Below are positions 1 through 7,031 of a DNA stretch of 11,226 nucleotides, one piece after another. The stretch is from Actinomycetes bacterium (GTDB taxonomy: Bacteria > Actinomycetota > Acidimicrobiia > Acidimicrobiales > RAAP-2). The first letter of the stretch is position 1. Each line of letters opens with the position of its first letter. The position numbers were made by a program, and so were the translations under genes. The stretch covers positions 1 through 11,226 of the forward strand of contig JAJYZN010000086.1 of NCBI GenBank assembly GCA_021799915.1, written 5' to 3'. The notes under the pieces were generated by a model. It worked only from the letters and a program-made list of their open reading frames with translations. It did not search any database and was not told the DNA's origin.

Positions 1-21
1 CTCAACTGAAAGGAATTTGCG

Positions 22-138
22 ATGCACATCCGGCCACTCGGGGTCGATGATTTCCCCGCGACCATCGAGCTCCTCACCGAGACCTTCAGATCCTTCTTCG
101 GGGGCTACGCCCGTCCCCACCTTGGTGAGCGGGTGTTT
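22..138 (+). pseudogene. N-terminal fragment of a GNAT-family acetyltransferase
   Basis: An ATG at 22 is preceded by AAAGGA at about 8-13, an acceptable ribosome binding site. The first 39 or so residues begin MHIRPLGVDDFPATIELL and read like the first strand and helix of a GNAT N-acetyltransferase, resembling AAC(6')-like and related small-molecule acetyltransferases. After about GERVF (ending near 138) the reading frame turns into low-quality arginine/proline-rich sequence and stops at 291. The acetyl-CoA-binding motif is absent. The point where similarity ends is also where an antisense integrase fragment ends, so the gene was probably cut by recombination. No activity is expected. The family assignment rests on a short stretch only. 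Confidence 0.5.
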
Positions 139-286
139 CTCGGAGCGCTTCCCTGGCTTCGCGTTGGCTTCGTGCCGACCGACGCCGCCGCACCTGCTTG
201 CCACCCACCGACTCGACCGTCTCACAGGAGACCCACCGCTCACCGTTGCGGTAGATGCTGCCTTCACCTGATCCGCGGCGCTTACG
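86..286 (-). pseudogene. Tyrosine recombinase (phage-type integrase) N-terminal arm-domain fragment
   Basis: On the minus strand the residues encoded from about 286 down to 139 include RKRRGSGEGSIYR, ERWVS and SQREAREALRE. This is the signature of the N-terminal arm-type (AP2-like) DNA-binding domain of tyrosine integrases, which normally begins R-x-G-x-GS-I and ends in a K/R-EA-x-x-x-L helix. The core-binding and catalytic R-H-R-Y domains are missing. Translation runs on into unrelated sequence and stops at 86. The fragment has no start codon of its own and lies in frame behind an IS256-type transposase N-terminus, forming one chimeric ORF from 730 to 86. It is probably a relic of an integrated element. 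The short length limits certainty. Confidence 0.6.
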
Positions 287-730
287 GTTGAACGTCGAAG
301 ACCACAGGCCGGCCCCGGTGCCGAAGAACTCACCCAGTGCGGCGGCGAAGTCCCCGGTCGAGAGCCCCCGCAGCTGGAGGATCGAAACCACCTCGCTCAC
401 TTTCGGGGACTTGGCGATGTAGACCGGCGGGATGGCAGAGGAGAGCCGACAGCCCTCCCGGCGGTCGTCTACTCTCGGCACCTTGACCTCGACCGCTCCC
501 GCCCCGGTCACGACCTCCAGAGACCGCACGTAGCCGTTCTCGACCACGAGGTGGTGGCCGGCCGTCTCGAGCTCTGTCGCGTGGGCCTCCAGGCGGGCCC
601 GGCGCTCGGCCAACAACGCGACGGCCAGCATCTCCATGGCCGCCAGCGGGCACAGCTCATCGAGCTCGATCGTCTCTAGTTCGGCCTCACCGAGCGCGCC
701 TTGGGTGTCGTCATGGACTAGGTTCAACAT
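287..730 (-). pseudogene. IS256/Mutator-family transposase, N-terminal fragment
   Basis: The ATG is at 730-728 (MLNLVHDDTQG). The product resembles the N-terminal third of IS256-family transposases. It has a helical segment with LAVALLAERRARLEAHATE, the conserved ENGYVRSLEV and VEVKVPRV strands, then KSPKVSEVVSILQLRGLSTG and a GEFFGTGAGL stretch. Full-length members are about 400 residues. Here homology stops after roughly 147 residues, before the region holding the DDE catalytic residues, so it cannot transpose. In frame it continues into an integrase arm domain and ends at 86 (214 residues in all). The outer end of the element is not certain. A perfect palindrome GGTTATAACC at 831-840 lies upstream but I cannot show it is a terminal repeat. 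Confidence 0.8.
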
Positions 731-738
731 CGGCGCAT

Positions 739-746
739 CCCTCCTC
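739..746 (-). promoter_or_regulatory. Strong ribosome binding site of the IS256-type fragment
   Basis: Read on the minus strand, GAGGAGGG sits 8 bases before the ATG at 730. It fixes the start at 730 rather than at the upstream ATG at 823, which has no such site. Translation of the chimeric transposase-integrase ORF could therefore still occur. Confidence 0.6.
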
Positions 747-908
747 GCCGGCCTCACCCGGCGGACTCGTTGCTTGTTCAACTTGGAGGGTGCGTCGCGC
801 CCTTCTCGAGATCCATGATCCACAACTTTCGGTTATAACCCTCAACACGCGCACGGAGAGAGGAACCGATTTGAGGACGCGAGGACTGGCAGGCGAAAGA
901 GGTGGCAC

Positions 909-1691
909 ATGCCGCAGGTGCAGATGACGGAAAGGGAGATCGCACGTCACTTCGTCCACGCGTTCGCTGATCCTGGCCGGGTAGTGCTTGAAGGGGTTCA
1001 TCCGACGATTCACGCGCTTCGCTTCGGCGCGCAGCTGGAGTTGGCGGTCACCTCCGACCCGAAGCGCCTCTTCACCATCGTGACACGGCTGGCAGCAGAC
1101 GTGCGCACAGATATCGAGCAGGTCATGTTCGAAGTCTCGCCCTCGTCCTTCCGACGGCTCACTCCCCGAAGTCTGTCTAGCCCATTGATGGCGACGACGG
1201 CACGGCCTGTTCAATGCCTCGATGTGCTGTCCGTACCCGATGGCAAGCCCGTAGTGTTCTTGGAAGGACCGAGAAACCCTGGGAATGTCGGGGCCGTGAT
1301 CCGCGTTGCGGCAGCCGCCGACGTGTCAGGGGTGTTCGTGTCGGGACGAGTTGATCCTTGGTCGCCGGTCACGATCCGGAGTGCGACGGGCCTCCAGTTT
1401 GCCGTGCCGGTCGGAACGGCCGAACTTCCAGATGGTGGCGATCGGCCAATCGTCGTACTGGACACCAGAGGCGAGCCTTTCGGAACATGCCCATTGGAGC
1501 CGAGCTCCATCGTGGTCGTTGGAGGAGAGCGGTACGGCGCCTCAGACCGGGTCATGGCGATGGCAGACCGCAGAATTGCACTACCGATGAAAGATGGAGT
1601 GTCAAGTTTGAACCTCTCGACTGCGGTGGCGGCATTGCTTTACGCGTGGAAGACGACACGCGCGGTAATCGCTGGCGCACCGCCCTGGTGA
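909..1691 (+). CDS. SpoU/TrmH-family RNA 2'-O-methyltransferase
   Basis: This 260-residue protein likely methylates a ribose 2'-OH in rRNA or tRNA using S-adenosylmethionine. The SPOUT knot motifs are visible. Motif 1 is EGPRNPGNVGAVIRVAAA (residues 119-136), with the conserved N-x-G. Motif 2 is IVVVGGERYGAS (201-212), with the family glutamate at 207. Motif 3 is ALPMKDGVSSLNLSTA (224-239), with the S-L-N triplet. Residues 1-95 form the expected N-terminal substrate-binding domain (VVLEGVHPTIHALRFGA). Length is typical of the family. The ATG at 909 follows AAAGAGGTGG closely; a second in-frame ATG at 924 is possible. Upstream is mobile-element debris and downstream is a 213-base gap, so it appears monocistronic. 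The exact RNA target cannot be told from sequence. Confidence 0.9.
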   Translation: MPQVQMTEREIARHFVHAFADPGRVVLEGVHPTIHALRFGAQLELAVTSDPKRLFTIVTRLAADVRTDIEQVMFEVSPSSFRRLTPRSLSSPLMATTARPVQCLDVLSVPDGKPVVFLEGPRNPGNVGAVIRVAAAADVSGVFVSGRVDPWSPVTIRSATGLQFAVPVGTAELPDGGDRPIVVLDTRGEPFGTCPLEPSSIVVVGGERYGASDRVMAMADRRIALPMKDGVSSLNLSTAVAALLYAWKTTRAVIAGAPPW

Positions 1692-1890
1692 CTCGCGACG
1701 GCAAATGCGGTTTGTGATGCGAACAAGTTGTGAGGACTTCGGGCGCCAGGCCTGATCGCCGCCTCGATTGCGCTTGTGGTGAGCGTCGCCCCATCGACGT
1801 AGCGGCGCGGACGTCCTGCTCACCGGTTACGAGTGCTCAAGAGAGCGGTGCAGAGGGTTTCCTGGGCCATGATGTGTTTCCGAGATCGGC

Positions 1891-1897
1891 AAGGAGG
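1891..1897 (+). promoter_or_regulatory. Shine-Dalgarno that decides the start of the 1905 gene
   Basis: AAGGAGG lies 7 bases before the ATG at 1905. It makes this codon, not the ATG at 1833, the likely start. A second ATG at 1914 is also in frame but further away. Confidence 0.7.
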
Positions 1898-1904
1898 GTT
1901 GGAC

Positions 1905-2354
1905 ATGGTGGCGATGACCCAGGAAATTCTTCGCGAGGAGCTGCGGCGCCACGCTGCTCCAGGCGACGAAGTGACCCCCGCGGTCCTGGAGCAAATGAAA
2001 GCCCAGGGCACATGGGAAGGCCGTCGGTGGGAGGTACTTCAGATCGTCGCCGAAGATAGCGAGCGAATGGCCTACCTGGCCGGAGGAGTGCGCCCGGACG
2101 AAGTTGCGACCTGGGTCGGCTTCTGGTCCGACAGTGATCTCGAGCTCGAGCAGATCCGCCTGGTGATCTCAGCCGGTGGGTACGACCCCGACCCGTTCAG
2201 GGTATTGGCAAGGTTGGGAACCCTCAGCCAGGTGCTTGTCGGCGACACTGGCGAGGTTCGCCGCATCGAAGGGGAGCTGGCCGGCGCATGGATCAGTGAT
2301 CGCTTCGCAGGGGCTACGGACGACGAAGTGGAAACCTGGGCTCGGTCCTTGTAG
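1905..2354 (+). CDS. Hypothetical soluble protein
   Basis: I do not recognise this 149-residue protein. It starts at ATG 1905, 7 bases after a near-perfect AAGGAGG (1891-1897). A longer in-frame reading from 1833 lacks such a site. It is acidic, has no signal peptide or membrane segment, and looks helical, with stretches such as TQEILREELRRHAAPGDEV, WEGRRWEVLQIVAEDSERM and DEVATWVGFWSDSDLELEQI. There is one cysteine-free, tryptophan-rich middle section (residues 37-78) and no catalytic motif that I can name. It lies between a SpoU methylase and gcvH in the same direction, but gaps of 213 and 240 bases separate it from both, so co-transcription is uncertain. Good codon structure and a strong ribosome site argue that it is real. 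Confidence 0.75.
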   Translation: MVAMTQEILREELRRHAAPGDEVTPAVLEQMKAQGTWEGRRWEVLQIVAEDSERMAYLAGGVRPDEVATWVGFWSDSDLELEQIRLVISAGGYDPDPFRVLARLGTLSQVLVGDTGEVRRIEGELAGAWISDRFAGATDDEVETWARSL

Positions 2355-2466
2355 CAATCCGGGAGCTCGACGTCTGGTGCCGGCCCGTGTTTCTGCAGAC
2401 AGGTGCTACCGGTTTTCGCTCCCAGTTGCTGCGCCGCGTGAGGATCCGGATGAGGAGCGGTGCCGC

Positions 2467-2583
2467 ATGGAGATGGATACCACCTTGGACGGAGACCTCC
2501 GAGAGAGGGTTGGGTCCGAGCCTGGGGAGGCACGGCCCCACGCTCAGGGAGCTCTGACGACTCGAGGAATGCAGATCCACTAG
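2467..2583 (+). CDS. Possible small ORF in the gcvH leader
   Basis: An ATG at 2467 follows AGGAG (2453-2457) by 9 bases and opens a 38-residue frame beginning MEMDTTLDGDLRERVG. It ends at TAG 2581-2583, 11 bases before the gcvH start. The peptide is hydrophilic and matches no family I know. It also contains a strong DNA/RNA hairpin (2518-2545). It could be a genuine small protein, a leader peptide, or chance. The ribosome site and close placement are the only support. Confidence 0.2.
   Translation: MEMDTTLDGDLRERVGSEPGEARPHAQGALTTRGMQIH
2518..2545 (+). other. Hairpin in the gcvH upstream region
   Basis: GAGC and TGGGG (2518-2521 and 2523-2527) can pair with CCCCA and GCTC (2536-2540 and 2542-2545) around the 8-base loop AGGCACGG, with one C/C mismatch. 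No T-tract follows, so it is not a standard terminator. It lies 50 bases upstream of gcvH and might affect leader structure. I could not match it to a glycine riboswitch. Confidence 0.35.
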
Positions 2584-2594
2584 GGTCGGATGCC

Positions 2595-2975
2595 GTGAAC
2601 ATTCCCGAAGACCTCCGTTACTCGGTCGACCACGAGTGGGTGAAAATCGATGGCAATCGGGCGCGGATCGGTATCACGGACTACGCCCAGGACGCGCTGG
2701 GCGATGTGGTGTACGTGGAGATGCCCAAGGTGGGCACCGCGGTTGTGGCTGGAGAGTCCCTGGGGGAGGTGGAGTCGACCAAGTCCGTTTCCGAGGTCTA
2801 CGCACCCGTGGGTGGCGTGATCGCGACCGTCAATCCCCTTCTTGCGGAAGCTCCTGAGCGATTGAACAGCTCGCCCTACGACGAAGGCTGGATTTGTGAG
2901 ATTGACATTTCGGATCCATTGTCGATTCAAGCGTTGCTGGACGCCGCCAGCTATCGGCAGATGACCGAGGGTTGA
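2595..2975 (+). CDS. gcvH: Glycine cleavage system H protein
   Basis: This is the lipoyl carrier of the glycine cleavage complex. It shuttles the aminomethyl group between the P, T and L proteins in the cytoplasm. The 126-residue product has the usual length and fold: the N-terminal YSVDHEWVKIDGNRARIGIT, the GDVVYVEMPKVGT strand, the lipoylation loop GEVESTKSVSEVYAP with target lysine 63, and the C-terminal NSSPYDEGWICEIDIS. The start is taken as GTG 2595. Upstream in-frame sequence (from 2460) is not H-protein-like. TAGGGT at 2581-2586 could serve as a -10 element for a leaderless or near-leaderless transcript, since no good ribosome site is visible. An FHA/GarA-like gene follows 60 bases later, as in mycobacteria (Rv1826-Rv1827). 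No gcvT or gcvP is in the window. Confidence 0.95.
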   Translation: MNIPEDLRYSVDHEWVKIDGNRARIGITDYAQDALGDVVYVEMPKVGTAVVAGESLGEVESTKSVSEVYAPVGGVIATVNPLLAEAPERLNSSPYDEGWICEIDISDPLSIQALLDAASYRQMTEG

Positions 2976-3035
2976 ACCCAGGCTCGAAACGGCGAGCAGG
3001 GCTGGCCGAGAAAGCAGGGAGGAGGAGCGGCTACC

Positions 3036-3521
3036 GTGGGGGGCGTGTACTGCCACAACTGCGGGCATCGGAATCCAGCGGGCGTCAATTTCTGCTCTTC
3101 ATGCGGGTCTGCGCTTCCATCGGTCTCTCCCGAGACGACCGTCACTTTGCAGCCGGTCGATGCTCATGGCGAGACTGGCGAAGAGGAGGCGATGGTTACC
3201 CTTGTCGAGGTTCCTCACGGCACGGGGGCGCTTGTGGTCAAGCGGGGGCCGAATGTGGGCGCGCGGTACCTGCTCGAAGCACCGGTCACCCGCGCCGGAC
3301 GGCATCCGGAGAGCGACATTTTTCTGGACGACATCACCGTCTCGCGCCGGCACGCAGAACTTCGGCGTGGAGCCGACGGGAAAGTGGTCATCCGCGACGT
3401 CGGGTCGTTGAATGGCACCTACGTGAATCGCGAGAGGATAGAGGAGCAGGTGCTGTCAGCCGGGGATGAAGTACAGATCGGCAAGTTCAAGCTTGTGTAC
3501 CTGGTAGCAGTGGACGAGTGA
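3036..3521 (+). CDS. garA: Zinc-ribbon FHA-domain protein, GarA-like
   Basis: This 161-residue protein binds phosphothreonine through a C-terminal FHA domain (about residues 68-156). The conserved residues are present: [15 protein letters not shown] with Gly-Arg at 88-89, [10 protein letters not shown] with Ser103 and His106, and GSLNGTYVN with Asn126. Before it lies [10 protein letters not shown] (31-40), matching the ETT phospho-motif that PknB and PknG act on in mycobacterial GarA. There, phosphorylation makes the protein bind its own FHA domain and stop regulating 2-oxoglutarate decarboxylase and glutamate dehydrogenase. Unlike GarA, this protein starts with a four-cysteine zinc ribbon (Cys6, 9, 20 and 23). 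The GTG at 3036 is 8 bases after GGAGGAG (3021-3027); GTG 3045 is an alternative. It sits between gcvH and a MerR gene, the same order as Rv1826-Rv1828. That it controls the same enzymes is inference. Confidence 0.9.
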   Translation: MGGVYCHNCGHRNPAGVNFCSSCGSALPSVSPETTVTLQPVDAHGETGEEEAMVTLVEVPHGTGALVVKRGPNVGARYLLEAPVTRAGRHPESDIFLDDITVSRRHAELRRGADGKVVIRDVGSLNGTYVNRERIEEQVLSAGDEVQIGKFKLVYLVAVDE

Positions 3522-3528
3522 GCTCTCG

Positions 3529-4914
3529 ATGACCGGGCGCGCCTACCTCTCGATCGGGGACGTTCTGAGCTTGTTGCGCGAGGAATTCCCTGATGTGACC
3601 ATCTCCAAGATCCGCTTCCTCGAAAGCCAAGGCTTGGTGAACCCGGAGCGCTCTCCATCGGGATACCGCACGTTCTACGAACATGACGTCGAGCGCCTGC
3701 GATGGGTCCTTCGCCAGCAGCGGGAGCACTTCCTTCCCCTGAAAGTGATACGAGATCGCCTGGCGGTTGCTGGGAAGGAGGGGGTGCCTGCTCCAGAGCC
3801 CGCTTCCGAGCAGGTCCCTGCAGCGACCGAGCCGCTCATCGCGCGTGCGCCGGCATTGGCTCAGGTGTCACTGAGTGCCGGCCAAGCCGTGCACGGAGAG
3901 CAAATTGAAATTGATCGGATCGCAGTCGGAGGCATGGACTTCGATCCCGCAACCGAGTTGGACCCTTTCGAAGGCATTGACGAGGTCAACCCCAACGCGG
4001 TCAGGCCAAATGAGGACAGTCCCAATGAGGTCATGGCCGAACTCCGAGGTGAGCCTCGCAGCCCGGCCACCCCGCCTCCTGTGGCGAGTAGGGATGCACC
4101 CGCGCGCCCTGCCGATGGACACTCCCGACCGATGCCGGGTACCGGAGCCCCGAGCAATATCGAGAGGCTTGTCCGGGAGGGGTCAACCGAACTTGCACCC
4201 CGCGTCCCGCCCTCTCGCGAGCTCTCGAATCCTCAGCCTGAGCCACCCATCGCCGGCGGTGCCGTCCTCGGTGCAGGTCGGCCGGGACCGACCGGGTCAG
4301 CTCCCGGGGCACCTCCCCAACGTGCTCCGGTCCGTGCGGTGCCGCCTGCAGTGCTTTCGAAGCACGAGGTAGACCCCCGTTCAGGGCGGCCCACGCTTCC
4401 CGAACGCGCTGCGGCTCCAGCCAACGCCGAGGGTGGGTACGGCGTTCGAAAAGAGGTACGGGCGAACGCAGGTTCTCCGTCAGGGATCGACGCCTCGTCG
4501 TTCTTCCAGGGTCCGGGTCCCGCAGGGGGATCAGGTGCCAGTATTACCTTTGAAGAGCTGGTCGCGGCTACCGGGCTCAGCCCGGATGACGTCGTCGCTC
4601 TGGAGGGGTTCGGCATCCTCGAACCCATGGTGGTCGCCGGTGCCGTGTACTACGACGAAGAAGCCCTGGTAGCCGCTCACATCGTCGCCGACTTCGCCCG
4701 TTACGGGATCGAGCCACGGCACCTTCGCTTGTACCGCAACGCGGTGGACCGCGAGATTGGGCTGATCGAGCAGATCGTGACCCCGCTGCTCCGGCAACGC
4801 AATCCAGAGGCTCGCCAGCGAGCGGTAGATGCCGCGACCGACATCGTCAGGCAAGGCCAAGCCTTGCGGTCCAGTCTGCTCCGGAGGGAACTTCGTCGTC
4901 AGCTTGGGCGCTGA
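3529..4914 (+). CDS. MerR-family transcriptional regulator with long disordered linker
   Basis: The N-terminus (residues 5-80) is a MerR winged helix: [18 protein letters not shown], then [18 protein letters not shown] and [18 protein letters not shown]. It resembles mycobacterial Rv1828. Residues about 340-461 form a helical C-terminal domain ([19 protein letters not shown] to the RRELRRQLG end) that also fits the Rv1828 type, where it would mediate dimerisation. Between them lie about 250 residues rich in Pro, Ala, Gly and Ser, including an acidic patch ([17 protein letters not shown]). The usual protein is near 250 residues, so this one (461) is about twice as long. No metal-binding cysteine pattern is visible. 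ATG 3529 lies 7 bases after the FHA stop with a weak ribosome site, so translation is probably coupled. Its target genes are not known from this window. Confidence 0.88.
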   Translation: MTGRAYLSIGDVLSLLREEFPDVTISKIRFLESQGLVNPERSPSGYRTFYEHDVERLRWVLRQQREHFLPLKVIRDRLAVAGKEGVPAPEPASEQVPAATEPLIARAPALAQVSLSAGQAVHGEQIEIDRIAVGGMDFDPATELDPFEGIDEVNPNAVRPNEDSPNEVMAELRGEPRSPATPPPVASRDAPARPADGHSRPMPGTGAPSNIERLVREGSTELAPRVPPSRELSNPQPEPPIAGGAVLGAGRPGPTGSAPGAPPQRAPVRAVPPAVLSKHEVDPRSGRPTLPERAAAPANAEGGYGVRKEVRANAGSPSGIDASSFFQGPGPAGGSGASITFEELVAATGLSPDDVVALEGFGILEPMVVAGAVYYDEEALVAAHIVADFARYGIEPRHLRLYRNAVDREIGLIEQIVTPLLRQRNPEARQRAVDAATDIVRQGQALRSSLLRRELRRQLGR

Positions 4915-4967
4915 CGACGATCATCGGTTTCAGGCTGTACAGCGCACGCACCAAGGAGCTGCGGGGC

Positions 4968-4980
4968 TACATTTCTTGCA
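4968..4980 (+). promoter_or_regulatory. Putative leaderless promoter (-10 TACATT) for the DUF151 gene
   Basis: TACATT (4968-4973) fits the actinobacterial TANNNT -10 pattern. Six bases separate it from the ATG at 4980, so transcription would begin at or next to the start codon. The nearest Shine-Dalgarno-like AAGGAG (about 4953) is more than 20 bases away. A clear -35 is not visible. The GNAT gene at 9210 has the same geometry. Confidence 0.5.
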
Positions 4981-5480
4981 TGGTCGAAGTGCGTTTGAGA
5001 GCAGTCCGTGTCGACCTTCAGTCCAACACGCCGGTCCTGTTGCTCCAAGAGGCTGGGGGAGAGGGGCGCACGTTGCCGATCTTCATCGGCACCCCGGAGG
5101 CGGCCGCGATCGCCTACGCACTCCAAGAAGTCGTCATGCCCCGTCCGATGACCCATGACCTCATCAAGGATCTCTTGACTGCGCTCGGGGCCCAGCTCGA
5201 GCGGGTTGTCATCACCGAATTGCGAACAGCAACCTATTACGCCGAGATGCAGGTACGCCGCGGAGCTGACCTATCGGCCATTTCCTGTCGTCCCTCAGAT
5301 GCCGTTGCCGTGGCAGTCCGAACTGGGAGCCCGCTGTTCGTGGACGACGATCTCATGGATGGGGAGGGGATCATGCTACCGATCGAAGAAGATGACGGCG
5401 ATGGCAGCAATTCCGAAGAGATCGTGGGTCAGTTCCGCCAATTCCTCGACTCGATCCGTCCCGAGGACTTCGGCTCGTGA
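4980..5480 (+). CDS. Bifunctional nuclease family protein (DUF151)
   Basis: The 166-residue protein belongs to the DUF151/BFN family. It includes RTLPIFIGTPEAAAIAYAL (residues 30-48), the conserved RPMTHDLIKDLLTALGA (55-71), YYAEMQVRRG and ISCRPSDAVAVAVRTGSPLF (101-120). Family members have been reported to have nuclease activity in plants, and a structure exists from Thermotoga, but the bacterial role is unclear. The start is ATG 4980, beginning MVEVRLRAVRVD as usual for the family. The C-terminus is an acidic tail. It follows the MerR gene by 65 bases, just as Rv1829 follows Rv1828 in M. tuberculosis, and its stop overlaps the next gene's GTG start. It probably has its own leaderless promoter. 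Confidence 0.92.
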   Translation: MVEVRLRAVRVDLQSNTPVLLLQEAGGEGRTLPIFIGTPEAAAIAYALQEVVMPRPMTHDLIKDLLTALGAQLERVVITELRTATYYAEMQVRRGADLSAISCRPSDAVAVAVRTGSPLFVDDDLMDGEGIMLPIEEDDGDGSNSEEIVGQFRQFLDSIRPEDFGS

Positions 5481-6151
5481 ACCGCCAGTCGCGACTGCAT
5501 GGCATCGAGTGCTCCGCGAGGAGCTCCGGCTCGACTGGCCGCTGCAGCATCCTGCTGGGGCTGGTCGCGGCGATGGCCATCGTGTTGGCCGGATGCTCGT
5601 CCGCTTCGCGATCTTCGTCTTTGCAACCGGCGTCTCGTGCGCCGAAGGGGACCAGCACGACGACGACTTCGACGATACCGCCATCGAACGTACCGACCAC
5701 GACGAGTGAACCGGCAGCAACGGCACAGACTTGTGCTGTGTCAGAGCTCGCGATGGTGGTTCAGGCACTCAATGGGGCGGCTGGGACTATCTACTCCAGC
5801 GTGAAAATGACCAATATCTCCTCGGAGATGTGCGTGCTCAGTGGGTATCCTGGAATGCAGCTTCTGAGTGCACCTGGTTCACCACTGCCGACCAAGGTTG
5901 TACGCGGTGGCCACTTTCCGACAACCCGCGCGGATGTGCCACCGGCCCCCATCCAAGTCGGTCCGGGTCAAGTGGTGCAGTTCAGCTTTTCCTATCCCGA
6001 CAACCCAGTCGGTTCGGAAACGTCCTGTCCGGCCTCGACCAAGGTCGAGATCACTCCACCCAACGACTACACATACGCGGTCGTCACAGCGAAGCTCAGT
6101 CCGTGCGACGGCGGAACCATTGACGTATCCCCCGTGTATCGCGGCTCCTGA
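5477..6151 (+). CDS. Secreted lipoprotein, DUF4232-like
   Basis: The 224-residue product has a basic N-terminus, a hydrophobic core (SILLGLVAAMAIVLAGC) and a lipobox LAGC with Cys40 as the likely lipidation site. It should be anchored outside the membrane. A Ser/Thr/Pro-rich linker (about 41-83) follows. The mature domain (about 86-222) resembles DUF4232, with a cysteine at 86, TNISSEMCVLSGYPGMQLL around Cys119, and further cysteines at 184 and 210 that may form two disulfides. Its function is unknown. The GTG start at 5477 overlaps the DUF151 stop (GTGA, 5477-5480), so translation is likely coupled. I know no functional link between the two, so the pairing may be local. The next sequence downstream is IS debris. 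Confidence 0.83.
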   Translation: MNRQSRLHGIECSARSSGSTGRCSILLGLVAAMAIVLAGCSSASRSSSLQPASRAPKGTSTTTTSTIPPSNVPTTTSEPAATAQTCAVSELAMVVQALNGAAGTIYSSVKMTNISSEMCVLSGYPGMQLLSAPGSPLPTKVVRGGHFPTTRADVPPAPIQVGPGQVVQFSFSYPDNPVGSETSCPASTKVEITPPNDYTYAVVTAKLSPCDGGTIDVSPVYRGS

Positions 6152-6195
6152 CTCTCTTTCCGCACATCTGACGCGTGTTTCACGTCCCCCACCGA

Positions 6196-6963
6196 TCACC
6201 GGTAGCGGTCTTCGGGAACGCCGAGTAGGTCGAGCACGATCCTCTGGAGCTTGGGCAGCTCCGGCGGGAGCTTCTGGTTCAGCTCGTCGAGTGCGGCGAT
6301 GCCGGCTGCGACCCGGTTGGATCGGGAATCGGCGTCCCGTTCGACCTTGTGTGACGAGCGCACCCAGATCACCTGGAACCCCTCGGCCGACGGCCACGGT
6401 GCTTCGGTGGTCTCATAGACGTCGTCGGGTTCCCCGAGCCGCCTCGCCGGACAGCGCCGTACCTCGGTCCAGGTGGGTTCATGGTCCACCAGATAGCGAC
6501 GGAACGCCCCGTCCTCCCTGCGGGAGGCCGGCAGCACGGTGACGAAGCGGCCACCGTGCCGGTCGATGTGCTCCATGTTGGCCTCGATGGCGAGATTGGA
6601 ATCGGCGACGTAGCGGCAGTCGCTCCGCCCGAGCAGCGCACACAGGCCGTCCGAGGTGGCGAGGTGGGTGGTCGAGTCCTCCACGTTGCCCGAGGCCACC
6701 CGGCAGACGATAGGGACCGCTCCGTCGGCACTCACCGTGAGGATCCAGACCAGTTGCTCGAGGTCGGGACGGAAGTCTTTGGAGTGACCCCTTGCTGTAA
6801 CAGCCGTCGGCTTGCCGCCCAGGGCATGACCTTTCGCCAACGGGTAGGCACCGGTCAGGCGCACCGAGGTCGAGTCGTTGTGCATCTCGGTGCAGTCGAT
6901 GGCAAAGGCGCCCTCCGCATCGAGCACCAGTCGGGCGAGCAGGCTGGCACGATCTGCTTGACG
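6196..6963 (-). pseudogene. IS1634-family transposase remnant with internal deletion
   Basis: The frame is open from 7074 to 6196, but recognisable transposase begins near 6963 (LLARLVLDAEGAFAID). Clear IS1634-family motifs follow: MHNDSTSVRLTGAY with the first catalytic Asp, GHSKDFRPDLEQLVWILTVS, GNVEDSTTHLAT, YVADSNLA with the second Asp, and HIDRHGGRFVTVLPASRRED. After AALDELNQKL (to about 6268) the frame jumps to PPELPKLQRIVLDLLGVPED, which looks like the extreme C-terminus of the same family. The segment of roughly 200 residues that should hold the third acidic residue appears to be lost, and the N-terminal 130-150 residues are missing too. Intact members exceed 500 residues. It cannot be active. 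Element ends and target duplications are not visible. It separates the lipoprotein gene from the encapsulin operon. Confidence 0.82.
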
Positions 6964-7031
6964 ATCCGCTTGATGCCGTCCACGCCCCTCTAGCCTGACA
7001 GGCGCGGGTTCAGGCTCCCAGGCGGGCCGGA

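Noticed and set aside
831..840. Palindrome GGTTATAACC as the end of the IS256-type element
   Set aside because: Only one end of the element is present, so no matching terminal inverted repeat or target duplication can be shown; kept only as a remark.
2440..2594. Glycine riboswitch before gcvH
   Set aside because: Some stretches (GGAGA, GCTCAGG) recall the consensus, but the core GCCGAAGG-GCAA and paired arms are not found in order.
2072..2602. Minus-strand ORF of 176 residues opposite the hypothetical gene and gcvH leader
   Set aside because: No recognisable motif or ribosome site; it is antisense to a gene with a strong Shine-Dalgarno.
6481..6993. Plus-strand ORF of 170 residues opposite the IS1634 remnant
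   Set aside because: The minus strand carries clear transposase motifs over the same bases, so this is a shadow frame.
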